Source of the DNA: Dipteris shenzhenensis
Taxonomy: Eukaryota; Polypodiophyta; Polypodiopsida; Gleicheniales
Assembly (NCBI GenBank): GCA_047967505.1
Contig: CM106538.1
Reading direction: 5' to 3' (one strand)
Length of the DNA: 64,000 nt
Below are positions 32,202 to 42,889 of this stretch, piece after piece. Made by a program: the position numbers and the translations under genes. The notes under the pieces are model-generated. The model ran no database searches. It was not told the origin of the DNA and worked only from the letters and a program-made list of their open reading frames with translations. Every line of letters begins with the position of its first letter. Positions within the stretch are counted from its first letter, which is position 1.

Positions 32202-32564
32202 TCACATCATCTTTTGCAATGTGGTTCGTTTAGTCATGCTATATCCACCTTTGCCTAGCCTAGCATCTTCCTTCAAAACATCCCTCTCAGTAGTCCACCA
32301 TGCCATATAAGCACTTCCGATGCTTGGCCCTTTCACATAGACCAGTATAGATGGGTTGACTATGGGACAATGGATAAAGGTACTGATGACAAAGCGCAAG
32401 ACCACGCAAAACAATACAGTTGAGGCTAGTCCATCAATTGCATAGATGCCTACTAGTAGGGCAAAAAGGGTTAAAACACCAAGTAATGCTAAAAAGCTTC
32501 CTGAGAAGGATGCAAGTCTTGTAGCTAACTTGAAAGCAAGTATGCACCACCCAAGGGCCCACAA
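32202..32564 (-). CDS. Hypothetical membrane-protein-like ORF
   Basis: 120-codon open frame. Its first 60 residues hold two or three hydrophobic stretches (FSGSFLALLGVLTLFALLVG; STVLFCVVLRFVISTFI) compatible with membrane helices. The tail is hydrophilic and basic (WWTTERDVLKEDARLGKGGY). No family is recognised. There is no obvious neighbouring exon, and a chance ORF in repeat-rich DNA is possible. Confidence 0.3.
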   Translation of the reverse strand: MWALGWCILAFKLATRLASFSGSFLALLGVLTLFALLVGIYAIDGLASTVLFCVVLRFVISTFIHCPIVNPSILVYVKGPSIGSAYMAWWTTERDVLKEDARLGKGGYSMTKRTTLQKMM

Positions 32565-33189
32565 GAGATTGTAATTTTTAGATTTGGAATCTGGGTTTAC
32601 CCCATGTAATGAAATGCCATCTTAATCAAGTCATTTGTATTTTGATGTCTCTTATTGTAGTCTAAATGTCTTCCAGTTATTATGCATGCTCTCCATTTGA
32701 ACAAAGATCATAAACCTTAAAATAATTTGATTATCATACATTAATCTTATACTGTCTTGCATTTAATGTTTGTGATTTCTAACCTCATCACTCCTCTTGA
32801 AGAACTTAAAATTTGGGCAGGGAATTGTATCTTATTAAAATTACAGTTCAAGAATTGGGAGTTGTAGATATTTGCACCCGTGCATAAACATGTGTTAACA
32901 TAATGAGAGAGTGAGAGATGTGGAGAGAGGTGCCTTGATGAAGCTCGATCATATTGTGGCTTGTATAGGTGATAAAAAATTAGCATTGGTCATGTACACA
33001 AAAGGTTCTTTCAAACTCCGACCTAAGATGAGTGCAAAGGTAGCATGTGGTTCACATCTAGGTCAGCACAGAAGAGCACTAAAAAGATATACTGCAAAGC
33101 TAGGGATCATTCACCGTACTAGCAGTATCACAATACCCCTCACAGAGAGTAGGATATTGTTGTCTTTCCCAAGACCTGACTATTACATG

Positions 33190-33640
33190 ATTCCAGAGAG
33201 CAAGAATGTAGAATGACATGCACTTGTGATAGACATGAATGGTGTGTTGATTTATCATCACAACCATGAAAAGTAGCTATTCTAGCCTCGATGACATCAT
33301 CACACATGGCAAGTACGATACTTCCACAGAGGGCCTGATATTGACTTGACATTTCTAGTGCCAAAGGATGCAGAGCCTTTTCTATGTTGGGCTGCTCGAT
33401 GGTTCGACATATATATATGGAGCTCCCAGAGAATGTTATCTCAGAATTTTTGGACCATGAATATTATGACAGGGCACATTTCACCATTTCTAATGGGAAA
33501 CCAATCTTTTTCAAGCGCCTATGGTATTTATGGGAGAAATACTCTTTCTATGACATGTCGGGCACCGTGCTTCTAGACGACAGCTTCTACAAGTGTACTG
33601 GAAATCTAGAAGGACATTTTGTGTACTCCCAAGGTTAGAT
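33190..33640 (+). pseudogene. FCP1/NIF-type HAD phosphatase pseudogene
   Basis: Enzymes of this family remove phosphate from Ser/Thr in proteins such as the RNA polymerase II tail. Frame 1: ALVIDMNGVLIYHHNHEK, the DxDx(T/V) motif with Asn in place of the second Asp, as in several plant 'DLNG' proteins. After stops come AEPFLCWAARWFDIYIWSSQ, the usual strand with WSS. In the next frame: RLWYLWEKYSFYDMSGTVLL, then DDSFYKCTGNLEGH, the conserved YDxSNTLLIDDSxxK block. Stops after HEK and a frameshift near 33,440 inactivate it. An open frame upstream (32,911-33,216) may be part of the same gene but is not recognised. Confidence 0.8.
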
Positions 33641-34270
33641 TCAGTCCTTGTGCATTGGCAGCATAATTTTATGGTTAAGCATGTAAGATCCTGGTTATGG
33701 CAATGGTTGAACTCATGGAATCGCCAACAGTTCACATTTAAAGACTACTTTGGTGCTTGGGAAGATACAGATAGCTTGCTAGTTGCAGAAAAGTATCATG
33801 TGTAGCTTGGATGGGTGACAGTCCTAATTGTGGAGTAGATTGCTTCTGGGGCATGTGACATGTTTATCATACCGAGGCAGAGGATGCAGTTTACAATCAG
33901 CCCCTTCAAACTCCTTGATATATATCAGTTCATGTCATGTTGAGCCGCAAGATCTTCTTTCAACAACGTTATCGCTCTTCTCTTTGGCGTAGACCGGCTT
34001 GCTGAGATTATGGCTTCCGTTGATCCTTTCCTTCTCCCTATGCTTGAGTACAACATCACTTGGGATGTTACCATCTTCATTCTCATATAAGGGAGGATAG
34101 TATGGTGTGGTCTCTTGGTATAAAAGCTTCTTTTAATGTCCCTTTCCCAATGATGAATATCTCTATCACTTAGTTTGAAAGCAGTAGGAAGTGAGTTTTG
34201 TTAGTACTACCCCGTTAGGGGCAGATCTCTAGCTACTACAAGCTTTCTATTTTTGATGCCCTGCAAATAA
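33641..34270. other. Possible tail of the phosphatase relic, then intergenic
   Basis: To about 33,800 the plus strand has an open frame rich in Trp (VRSWLWQWLNSWNRQQFTFK), possibly still the same gene. Nothing is recognised after that up to the copia insertion. Confidence 0.35.
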
Positions 34271-35001
34271 TGTTAGATATCAATGCTCCACTCTCATGTA
34301 ACTATGTGGGAACCAACTAACTCTACTTCTAAGCCCCCCATATGAGGAGAAGGCATTTGAGTAGCTCGATTATCCAGTAGGTCCTAGTTTGGACACTAGA
34401 TGGGGGCCATGTGTGGCCTAATGGCTGGATGGCTTCAGATAGAGTTGGCACACTGCCAACTAGGCTACATGCAAGTGCGGGAAGACATCCCTTGATTGAT
34501 TGCATTGAGGGTAGATGGAGCATTTCTTGAGGCATCCCACTCTCGGGTTGCGGGGCCCGTTTGGAGCCTCAAATGATCCCAGATGCTCTGGGCCAAACGG
34601 ACACCGTAGGTTAGTTGCTCTGTTTTGCACACCGGTTCTATCGTATGGTCAGTGGCCTATTTCGGGACCGATCCCTAGTCGACCGTTTTGGGCAGACTGG
34701 GTCGGTCACCCAATTCAGCCTAACCAACTACGACTGGTGGCTATATAAGACCAAGCCCATGAAGCCCATTTTATCACTGGCTACAGCAACCTTGATTCCT
34801 TAGCATCTAGCCTCCGTCTTCTACCGTTTCCAGCATGCCATCAAAGCTTCTTTCATAGGAGCGCACGGTTGGGAGCCAGCGCCATCTATTGTATCAGTTC
34901 TACAGTAATCAAATTTTTGATTCTCCATACGATCTTGTTTTCCCTCTTGCATACGAGATCCTGTTATTTGTTGAGCATAGACATTGTATTATTTTCTTAC
35001 A
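34271..35001 (+). repeat. 5' LTR of the 8.2-kb copia element
   Basis: TG...CA ends. It contains GGCTATATAAGACCAAGCCC (near 34,739), a likely TATA box for transcription from the LTR. Confidence 0.93.
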
Positions 35002-35013
35002 TGGTATTAGAGC
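35002..35013 (+). promoter_or_regulatory. tRNA primer-binding site
   Basis: TGGTATTAGAGC directly follows the LTR. It matches the initiator Met-tRNA site except one C to T change. Confidence 0.85.
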
Positions 35014-35065
35014 CTGGACTCTAGCAAGAAGATTTGGTAGTGTGTTTTTTGTTTGTGAGTAGATT

Positions 35066-35980
35066 GTGAGAGATGGCCCAGCCTGCAAAACTGCGAATCC
35101 CACCGTTCATGAAAGTGAAAAGTTGGACGGCTCTAACTATCCACTCTGGAAGTTCAAGATGAAGACCATCCTAAGTGCATACGAGCTTTGGGACACTGCA
35201 ACTAGGGTGGACATGAGTCCGGTTGCGAGATCGGATCCAGCCAATGCAGGACAACAGATAGTACCAATTGCGGATGAGATTCTCACGTGGACAAGAAGAA
35301 ATGCAGATGCACTGTGTTCTATTGTTTGCAGTGTTAGTGATTCTGTCATGGCGTTAATTCAACATGTCACCATAGCAGAGGAGGCATGGACGGTCTTGAA
35401 AATTCAGTACGAGACCATGAATCAAACATGGATTCAGAATCTGGGGACTCAACTCGCGAACGAGAAGTTGTCTGATTGAGTCTGAAGCGGTAGAGAAGTT
35501 CATCACCAAGGTAAAGAATCTGCGTGATCAGATGACTGCGATTGGCATCACCATCACCATCACCAGTGAGAATCTAGCACGAAGGTGCATACGGATTCTC
35601 CCACCAAAGTATGGTGGTCATGTTATGGCATTGAATATGTAGAACATAAATCCACCCCTCAACTTTGAGGATTTCAGTGTGATGCTTCTGGAGGAGGAGA
35701 TGCATCAAAAGATGAGGACTGGAGAAGATTCGGCTTTTTGGACTGGATCAAAGAAAGGTAAGGGTAAGGACTCTGGTAACCCATCTTCTTCTGATGATAA
35801 AAAGAGAAAGAAGAAGATCAAGTGCTTCTATTGCAACAAGGCAGGGCACAAGCAGAATGAGTGCCGAAAGAAGATTGCAGATGGGAAGAACAGAGTAAAG
35901 AAAGAGTCCAGCAACAGTGCACAAGTAGCACCAATAGAGCTGTTCGTGGCAATTGAGGATATTTGCACGGAGGTAGTTCA
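35066..35980 (+). pseudogene. Copia gag, frame-shifted
   Basis: It encodes HESEKLDGSNYPLWKFKMKT (UBN2-type gag start), then LKIQYETMNQTWIQNLGTQL, a shift near 35,475, and SEAVEKFITKVKNLRDQM in the next frame. The zinc knuckle is CFYCNKAGHKQNEC (C-x2-C-x4-H-x4-C) near 35,823-35,864, preceded by a lysine-rich stretch. The likely original ATG (35,073) is out of frame with the conserved part, so there is an indel just after it. A TAG lies at about 35,640. Confidence 0.88.
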
Positions 35981-35984
35981 TGTA

Positions 35985-37480
35985 CCTACGGATGAACCTT
36001 GGATCATTGACAGTGGTGCATGGTGCCACATGACTAGTTGGAAGGATTGGTATACCTCTCTACAGCTGGTAGGGAATGACATCCTGGTAGCAGTCGGCAA
36101 TGATGCAAAATGTCCAGCAAAAGGAAAAGGTACAATTTCTCTCAAGTCAGATGGAGTTGTAAAACAGTTGTTTGATGTTCTTTATGTGCCAGATATCAAG
36201 AGGAACTTGTTGTCCATTTCCACGATCATAGATTGGGACCTCAAAGTTCAATTCAATAAGAATGGTGCATAGATCCTGGATCTTTAAGGAAAGGTCATTG
36301 GTAAAGGTACACAGTGCAACAACATTTACGAACTCTTAGCTTTCAGTGCTCGAGCGGATGTGAAGAACACTAAGCTGTGGCATGAGAGGTTTGGTCATCT
36401 AAACCTTAGTTCTTTGAAGGAGATGCATAAAAGTGGAATGATTGCAAACCTACCAGAAATTTCAGATCTGCCCGATGTATGTGAAGCTTGCATGATGGGC
36501 AAGCAGCATCAGCAGCCCTTTCCTAAAGAGGCCAGTAGGGCAAAGGCTCCTCTAGAGCTCATTCACACGGACCTCTGCGGAAATATGGAGACGGAAGCTT
36601 TGGGTGGTTCCTACTAATTCATGACACTGATCGACGACTACAGTATAAGGATATGGATATACTTCCTGAAGACTAAAGACCAGGCTTTTAGTAGGTTCAA
36701 GGAATGGCATGTAATGGTTGAGAAAGAAACGGGGAGGAAGGTGAAGAAGTTGAGATCAGACAGAGGTGGAGAGTTGACATCAACTGATTTTGAAAGTTAC
36801 TGCAAAAGTCACGGAATCAAGAGGCAAAAACCCCCACCACATACATCACAGCAAAATGGAGTAGCAGAATGCAAGATGCGTGTCATCTACGAAATGGGTC
36901 GGAGTATGATGAAAGGGAAAGATTTGCCAAAGACTTTCTGGGTTGAAGCATGTAACACTGCAGTTTACATCCTGAAGGCTATGAATGGGATGACTCCACT
37001 ACAAGCCTTTTCTGGTAAGAAACCTTCAGCTGCACATTTCAGAGTTTTTGGATGTGACTGTTTTGTGCATGTCCCTGATGCTACCAAGACCAACTGGGAA
37101 TGAAAGAGCCGGAAGTGTATTTTCTTGGGCTACAGTGAAGAGGCGAAGGGTTATTATTTCTATAACCCTATTACCAAGAAGGTAATTGTAAGTCGCGATG
37201 TGGTCTTCTCAGAATAGCCACATCAATTGGAGGAGGATGCTTCCTTCCCAGACAACTAGGACCAGAATATCCATCCAATACCACCACCAATAGCAGACTG
37301 AACTCCCCCAATGGTGCTTGGGAGGATTCAAGACAAAGAAGATGAAGAAGAGCCTGCAGAACCACAATGGCAACGGCCATTCCCGAAGTGGGTAAAGCAG
37401 CTTTTGGACGGTAGAGAACCTCCAACCATTGAGGAGGAACCATCTGAACACCGCCGCGGTCCAAGAGATTAGAGGAGCAA
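35985..37480 (+). pseudogene. Copia protease and integrase
   Basis: Protease: EPWIIDSGAWCHMTSWKDW with the DSG active site and VLYVPDIKRNLLSISTII. Pre-integrase zinc site: HERFGHLN...CEACMMGK (H-H-C-C). Integrase core: LIHTDLCGN (first Asp), TLIDDYS, LRSDRGGELTSTDFE (second Asp) and HTSQQNGVAE (Glu). A copia C-terminal part follows (FLGYSEEAKGYYFYN). Stops at about 36,270, 36,285, 36,617 and 37,100 break the polyprotein, but the catalytic residues are still readable. Confidence 0.93.
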
Positions 37481-37486
37481 AGAAGG

Positions 37487-38014
37487 GTGCAGGAACAGGT
37501 GGTCAACTATGCTTTGATGACAAAAGTGATCCATGCTGATGAACCCAAGTGTCTTGAAGAGGCACAGGGTGATGATAGGTGGATGGAGGCTATGCAGTTG
37601 GAGTATGGCTCCATAATGAAGAACAACACTTGGGACCTTGTGGATCGACCACCAAAACACAAGGTAATCGGAACCAAGTGGGTGTACAAGACCAAGTATG
37701 AGTCCGACGGCACGTTGGATAAGTACAAGGCTCGGCTCATGGCAAAAGGATTTGCACAGGTACATGGTTTTGATTATCAAGATACTTTTGCTCCCATAGC
37801 TCGACTAACCACAATTTGTAGTGTTTTGGCTTTAGATGCCTAGGGAAGTTGGTCTGTGTTACAGATGGATGTGAAATCCGCCTTTCTGAATGGAGATCTC
37901 AAGGAGGAGGTATACATGGAACAACCACCAGGATTTGAGATCCCCAGTTCAAAAGGTAAAGTTTGCAAACTGAAGAAGGCACTTTACAGGCTGAAACAGG
38001 CCCCACGAGCATGG
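37487..38014 (+). pseudogene. Copia reverse transcriptase, first half
   Basis: It encodes [65 protein letters not shown], a TAG at about 37,841, then [20 protein letters not shown] and [15 protein letters not shown]. It stops at the insertion point of the gag-only element. The rest continues at 40,652. Confidence 0.95.
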
Positions 38015-38302
38015 TGTTGGTAAACTGAAAGGAAAGGAAAGAGTGGACACAAACTTAGAATACTTGCATTATGGAATGAAGAAGAGTGAGGTCCTTAAGT
38101 AGGCACCTCATGCTTGCTCACTGACATCACTGATGACTTCAGAGCTCCACAATCATCTCCTCAATCTGCTCCTAGATTCTCTCAATCATCCTATGTGGCT
38201 CTCCACCACCTAACTGTGCTTATGGGCACCTAACTGTGCCTCTAGCACTCACACATAGAAACCAAGGTGTGCCTGAGGCATACACCTTGAGATATCCCAT
38301 CA
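38015..38302 (-). repeat. 3' LTR of the gag-only element
   Basis: On the minus strand it begins TGATGGGATATCTCAAGGTG and ends TTACCAACA. A pyrimidine run on the plus strand (AACCCCCCCTCAAGG, from 38,303) is the polypurine tract. Confidence 0.93.
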
Positions 38303-38687
38303 AACCCCCCCTCAAGGGAATGCCTCAAGCTATGTCAAGGATACATCTAGTCTCATAGTTTCTCATGCCATCTCATGGTGGTCAAGGATAAATCTATGGC
38401 TAGGTTCTCATGCTAGCAAGGGTTCCCATGGGTGTAAGGTAAACAAAAGGGATACAAAAAGACCTTCCAATGGTTATCTCCCCTGCATGTACATGCACAA
38501 AATGTCTGCAGGAGGTACCATGGAGCAAAACATACACATGGCCTACATCATAAGGTGACCAGAGGTGTTTACAAAACACACAAAACACGAGTAAAACACA
38601 ATAGTTTATTTCATTCATTTTGGAGGACTATCCAGGCTGAGTACCTTGACATAAAAAGAGAGATCTGGAGCATACATAGAGATGTTT

Positions 38688-39614
38688 TTAAAATGCATAA
38701 TCTTCAAAGGATGCCTCATCTTGTGGAAGCTCATCAACTGAAAGTAGATTAGCATTTTCTGTCTTTGCTTTGGCTCTGCAAAACTTCTCATTATGGTTGT
38801 TCTTGCCACGGTGCTTGCATGGATTAATTTTGAAGCAGTCCTTTGAAAGGTGATTTGTCTTTCCACAGTGATTGCAAGGGGTATACTTGCCCTTCTGGAC
38901 TTTTACATCATAAACAATGTCATTGCCTTTCCTGAGCTCCATATGCCTTTCTTCTTCTTGGAGAGCAGAGATAATACCTTCAAGATTAGGATTAGGAAGA
39001 TTTTTCAAAGTGGTAACTATGTGATCATAATCTTCAGGCATACTCTTAAGTAACACTGCCATAGCATCATTTGGAGTAATAGGAGAATTGATAGAAGCTA
39101 ATTGAGTCATAAGACTCTGCATATAGTTGACATGAGCTGCCAAAGTAGTACCACTAACCATCTTCAATTCAAAGAAAGAGATTTTAAGTGATAATTTAGA
39201 GATGTGAGAGCTAGCACCAAAAATCATGTCAAGCTTCTGCCAAGCTTCTGAAGGAGACTCTAAGTCAGAGATATGGTGAATATAATCATCTCCTAAAGCA
39301 AGAGCAATGATACCATATGCTTTCTCCTCTCTAGCGAGATCCCTTACCGGTCATGTCGGAGTTGAGGATTCTCCAGTAGTGGAGGCTGTAGAAGAAGCGA
39401 TTGGAGTCGGTTTGACAAGTCCCCATAGGTTCTCCCTCATTAATGCAAATTTCACTTTCATCTGCCATGTGTGGAAGCCCTTTCCATTGAACTTCTCTAG
39501 ACTCAATAGGGTATCCATGAGAGGGTCTAACCCAGATATTGGGCAGTGTCTATCTCTCTTAGAAGGCAAAAAATAACTGAAAGACTTGCAAAATATAAGC
39601 ACTTGATGTAGCAA
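38688..39614 (-). pseudogene. Gag of the nested element, two frames
   Basis: First frame (39,351-39,614): LEKFNGKGFHTWQMKVKFAL and MRENLWGLVKP, the copia gag start. Second frame (38,688-39,227, 179 codons open): LSLKISFFELKMVSGTTLAA, HVNYMQSLMTQLASIN, VLLKSMPEDYDHIVTTLKNL. It then has the zinc knuckle CNHCGKTNHLSKDC and a second, imperfect one (CKHRGKNNHNEKFC, Arg for the second Cys). The gap between frames (39,228-39,350) has lost its reading frame. Otherwise the gag is well preserved. Confidence 0.9.
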
Positions 39615-40351
39615 AGACTAGTGACCAATATTCAATCAATGATGCTTCTTCTTACATGCTTCATAGAGGTGGCTAAAATGAATACTTTCCAATCAAAACT
39701 AGGTCTAGCAATTCAAAGAAAAACTGAAGCCACACTTGTACTGATGTTATTGAAAGTTTCAAAAAACTAGAAATGCTAGAATAGCATCTTCTTCAAAAAC
39801 TTGTCAAAACTATCAAAACCAAAAGGCTGAACTTGGAGGGCTTGTAGCTTACTCTTCAGAGCAAAGGAAAAGGGGGTTTTTAAGGCAAAAGAGAGCTATT
39901 ATACCATAGAAGATCCTTTGGGAAGAAGAGGCACAAAAAGGTGTCAGAACTCCATAGCTTGCCTTTCCAATTTTGACTGGTTTTTCTCTGTTTTCAGCTT
40001 GAATAAGCAACCATTGCTGCTCAGATTTCAGCACAGGATATCTCTAGGTATAGAAAATCTACCCCTGAAAGGAATTAGAGGAAGATGAAGTGTGCTAAGA
40101 GAAAACACAGAAGAAGAAATCGACGATTTTCGTGTAATGGCGACAAAACAGGCACGGCTTTCTCAGATTCCTCTCAGCCAGGGGTTCACCCCTTCAAGGT
40201 GGATCTCCAGCAGGAAGGACGTGGGAAATGGCTAAGAACCGGAGGAGAACAAGCTTAAGCAAACTTTGGGAAGAAGAGGGAGAGATGGTGAAGAAGAAGA
40301 TGAAGAAGAAGATGATGATGTGGTAGAAATGGGCTCAAGGGGGATCAAAGG

Positions 40352-40363
40352 GCTCTGGTACCA
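40352..40363 (-). promoter_or_regulatory. tRNA primer-binding site of the nested element
   Basis: On the minus strand TGGTACCAGAGC directly abuts the 5' LTR. It is one base from the usual TGGTATCAGAGC. Confidence 0.88.
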
Positions 40364-40651
40364 TGTTGGTAAACTAAAAGGAAAGGAAAGAGTGGACACA
40401 AACTCAGAATACTTGCATTATGGAATGAATAAGAGTGAGGTCCTTAAGTAGGCACCTCATACATGCTCACTGACATCACTGATGACTTCAAAGCTCCACA
40501 ATCATCTCCTCAATCTACTCCTAGATTCTCTCAATCATCCTATGTGGCTCTCCACCACCTAACTGTGCTTATGGGCACCTAACTGTGCCTCTAGCACTCA
40601 CATATAGAAACCAAGGTGTGCCTGAGGCATACACCTTGAGATATCCCATCA
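40364..40651 (-). repeat. 5' LTR of the gag-only element
   Basis: 288 bp, partner of 38,015-38,302, followed by CATGG. Confidence 0.93.
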
Positions 40652-41745
40652 CATGGTACCAGTGAATTGATGCCTACTTTCTGCAAAACAGGTTCAGGAG
40701 GAGCCCATCTGATGCAAATTTGTATATCTTCAAAGAAGGAGGTAGGTGTATGATCATGGTCCTTTATGTGGATGACCTTGTCATAATAGGGAACCATGAA
40801 GAGAAGATCTCATAGGCGAAGCATTTGCTAGGAAGAGAGTTTGAAATGACAGACCTCGGACTGATGCATTTCTGTTTGGGGATTGAATTTTGGCAGGAGC
40901 CAAAACAGATCTTCATTTCACAGCTAAAGTATGCTGGAGAGATATGAAGGCATTTGGCATGGCTAAGTGCAAGACAGTTGGTACCCCTATGGAGGTTGAC
41001 GCGAAGCTCTCAAACGAGGATTCATCACCACTGGTGGATGAAGCGAAGTACAAAAGGCTTGTGGGTAGCTTGATTTACCTGTGCAACACACGGTTGGACA
41101 TCAGTTTTGTGACTAGTGTACTAAGCAGGTTTTCCAATAAGCCCCGGGAGAACCATTGGAGGGCAGGGATGCAGGTACTCAAATACATCAAAGGCACACT
41201 TGATTATGGCATCACCTATACCAAGGGCAACATCTTGACCAGATTCTGTGACTCGGATTGGGCAGGAGACATGGACAGCAGGAGATCAGTGACAGGGTAC
41301 TGTTTCTGACTTGGATCTGGAGTTGTGTCATGGGTCAGCAAGAAGCAACCTCGAAGTAACCCACAGTTGCTCTTTCTTCTATTGAGGCCGAGTACAAATT
41401 TGCATGCTTTGCTTCTTGCGAGGCAGTGTGGTTGAGGAGGATTTTGGGGGACATGGGTGCAGTGCAGAACAAGCCTACGCAGTTATCATGTGACAATCAA
41501 AGTTGCATGGCGATTGCAAAGAACTCGATGTTCCACGCTCACACAAAACACATTGAGATTCAATATCACTTTGTATGTGAGCTCATCATGGATGGAGAGG
41601 TCGACTTGGTGTACTGTCCAACTACAGAGAATGCTGCGGACATCTTCACGAAGGCTCTTGGAAGAGACTTGCTAGAGAGGCATCTTCATGGACTTGGCAT
41701 TGGGCCAAAAAAGCAAGTTCACTTGCAGGTGGACATTGAGGGGAG
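40652..41745 (+). pseudogene. Copia reverse transcriptase (second half) and RNase H
   Basis: It continues the interrupted RT: IDAYFLQNRFRRSPSDANLY, the YVDD active site in VLYVDDLVIIGNHEEKI (about 40,760-40,810), GREFEMTDLGLMHFCLGIEF, VGTPMEVDAKLS and LVGSLIYLCNTRLDISFVTS. RNase H: CDSDWAGDMDSRRSVTGYCF, LSCDNQSCMAIAKNSMFHAH and NAADIFTKALGRDLLERHLH. Frameshifts lie near 40,890, 41,310 and 41,420. The end lies next to the purine tract (GAGGGGAGG, 41,738-41,746). Confidence 0.95.
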
Positions 41746-41746
41746 G

Positions 41747-42471
41747 TGTTAGATATCAATGCTCCACTCTCATGTAACTATGCAGGAACCAGCTAACTCT
41801 ACTTATAAGGCCCCCATATGAGGAGAAGGCATTTGAGTAGCTCGGTTATCCGGTAGGTCCTGGTTTGGACACTAGATGGGGGCCATGTGTGGCCTGATGG
41901 CTGGAGGGCTTCAGATAGAGTTGGCACACCACCAACTAGGCTACATGCAAGTGCAAGAAGGCATCCCTTGACTGACCCCACTGAGGGTAGATGGAGCATT
42001 TCCCGAGGCAGCCCACTCTCGGGTTGCGGGGCTTGTTTGGAGCCTCAGATGATCCCGGATGGCTCTGGGCTGAACAAAGACCGTAGGTTAGTTGGTCTAT
42101 TTTGCACACCGGTTCTATCGTATGGTCGATGGCCTATTTCAGGACCGACCCCCACCGTTTTGGGTAGACTGGGTCAGTCACCCAATTGAGCCTAATTGAC
42201 TACGATTGGTGGCTATATAAGAGCAAGCCCGTGAAGCCCATTTTATCACTGGCTATAGCAACCCTGATTCCTTAGCATCCAACCTCCGTCTTCTACTATT
42301 TCCAACATGCCATCAAAGCTTCTTTCACAGGAGCACACGGTTGGGAGGCAGCGCCATCTATTGTATCAGTTCTATAGTAATCAAATATTTTATTCTCTAC
42401 TATCTTGTTTTCTCTCTTGCATACAAGATCCTGTTATCTGTTGAGCACAGATGTTATATTATTTTCTTACA
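41747..42471 (+). repeat. 3' LTR of the 8.2-kb copia element
   Basis: Partner of 34,271-35,001 with scattered substitutions and a net 6-bp length difference. Confidence 0.93.
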
Positions 42472-42889
42472 AATACTACCTGTAACCTTGGTCATGTACA
42501 TTGTTGTTTCATGAAGTGTCATTTTTGGCTACAAGATCATGTACAATTGTTCAGTTAGATCATGAACATAATACCATACCATGTAATTATTCTTTGTGAC
42601 TTGCATCACATCTTGCCTAGCTGTAGTGCTTTTTGAATGCTTTCAAATGTTATTAGTAACTTGGATCATGTGCCCTATGGTTGGATCATAAAGTATTACT
42701 TTTGCTAATGGATCATGACCATTACTTGATTGATGTATATATTATGGTTTCTCACATATTTGGTACAACCAATCATACTTGGCTTCTCTTTTGGGGGAAG
42801 ACAAATAAACAATCATAGAAAATGGCAAGAAAATAAACAATCATAGAAAATGAAAGCAAGCATGGGAAATAAATTAATTAGAATGTGAT
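42472..42889. other. Intergenic, nothing recognised
   Basis: A 28-bp stretch with AAATAAACAATCATAGAAAA occurs twice in tandem near 42,804-42,850. No gene signal. Confidence 0.45.

Larger units (their letters stand above)
38015..40651 (-). mobile_element. Gag-only LTR retrotransposon nested in the copia RT
   Basis: Complete element of 2,637 bp: 288-bp LTRs at 38,015-38,302 and 40,364-40,651 with about eight differences (~97% identity). The target duplication is perfect, CATGG at 38,010-38,014 and 40,652-40,656. The primer site abuts the right LTR, so it reads on the minus strand. The only coding part is a copia-type gag with zinc knuckle (38,688-39,614), and there is no pol. This is the TR-GAG type of non-autonomous element. 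It is younger than the copia element it sits in. Confidence 0.95.
34271..42471 (+). mobile_element. Ty1/copia element, 8.2 kb including a nested insertion
   Basis: LTRs at 34,271-35,001 (731 bp) and 41,747-42,471 (725 bp) begin TGTTAGATATCAATGCTCCA and end TTATTTTCTTACA. Flanks AATAA and AATAC form a 4-of-5 target duplication. A primer site follows the left LTR and GAGGGGAGG precedes the right. Internally gag, protease, integrase, RT and RNase H are in copia order (integrase before RT). Removing the nested 2,637-bp element and one TSD copy leaves about 5.6 kb. Several stops and frameshifts show it is inactive. A relative lies at 62,027-64,000. Confidence 0.95.

Noticed and set aside
33793-34270. 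Continuation of the phosphatase gene up to the copia LTR
   Set aside because: No readable frame with family features after about 33,800.
35002-35013. Possible tRNA gene near the TGGTATTAGAGC sequence
   Set aside because: It is the retrotransposon primer site. No tRNA arms or A/B boxes surround it.
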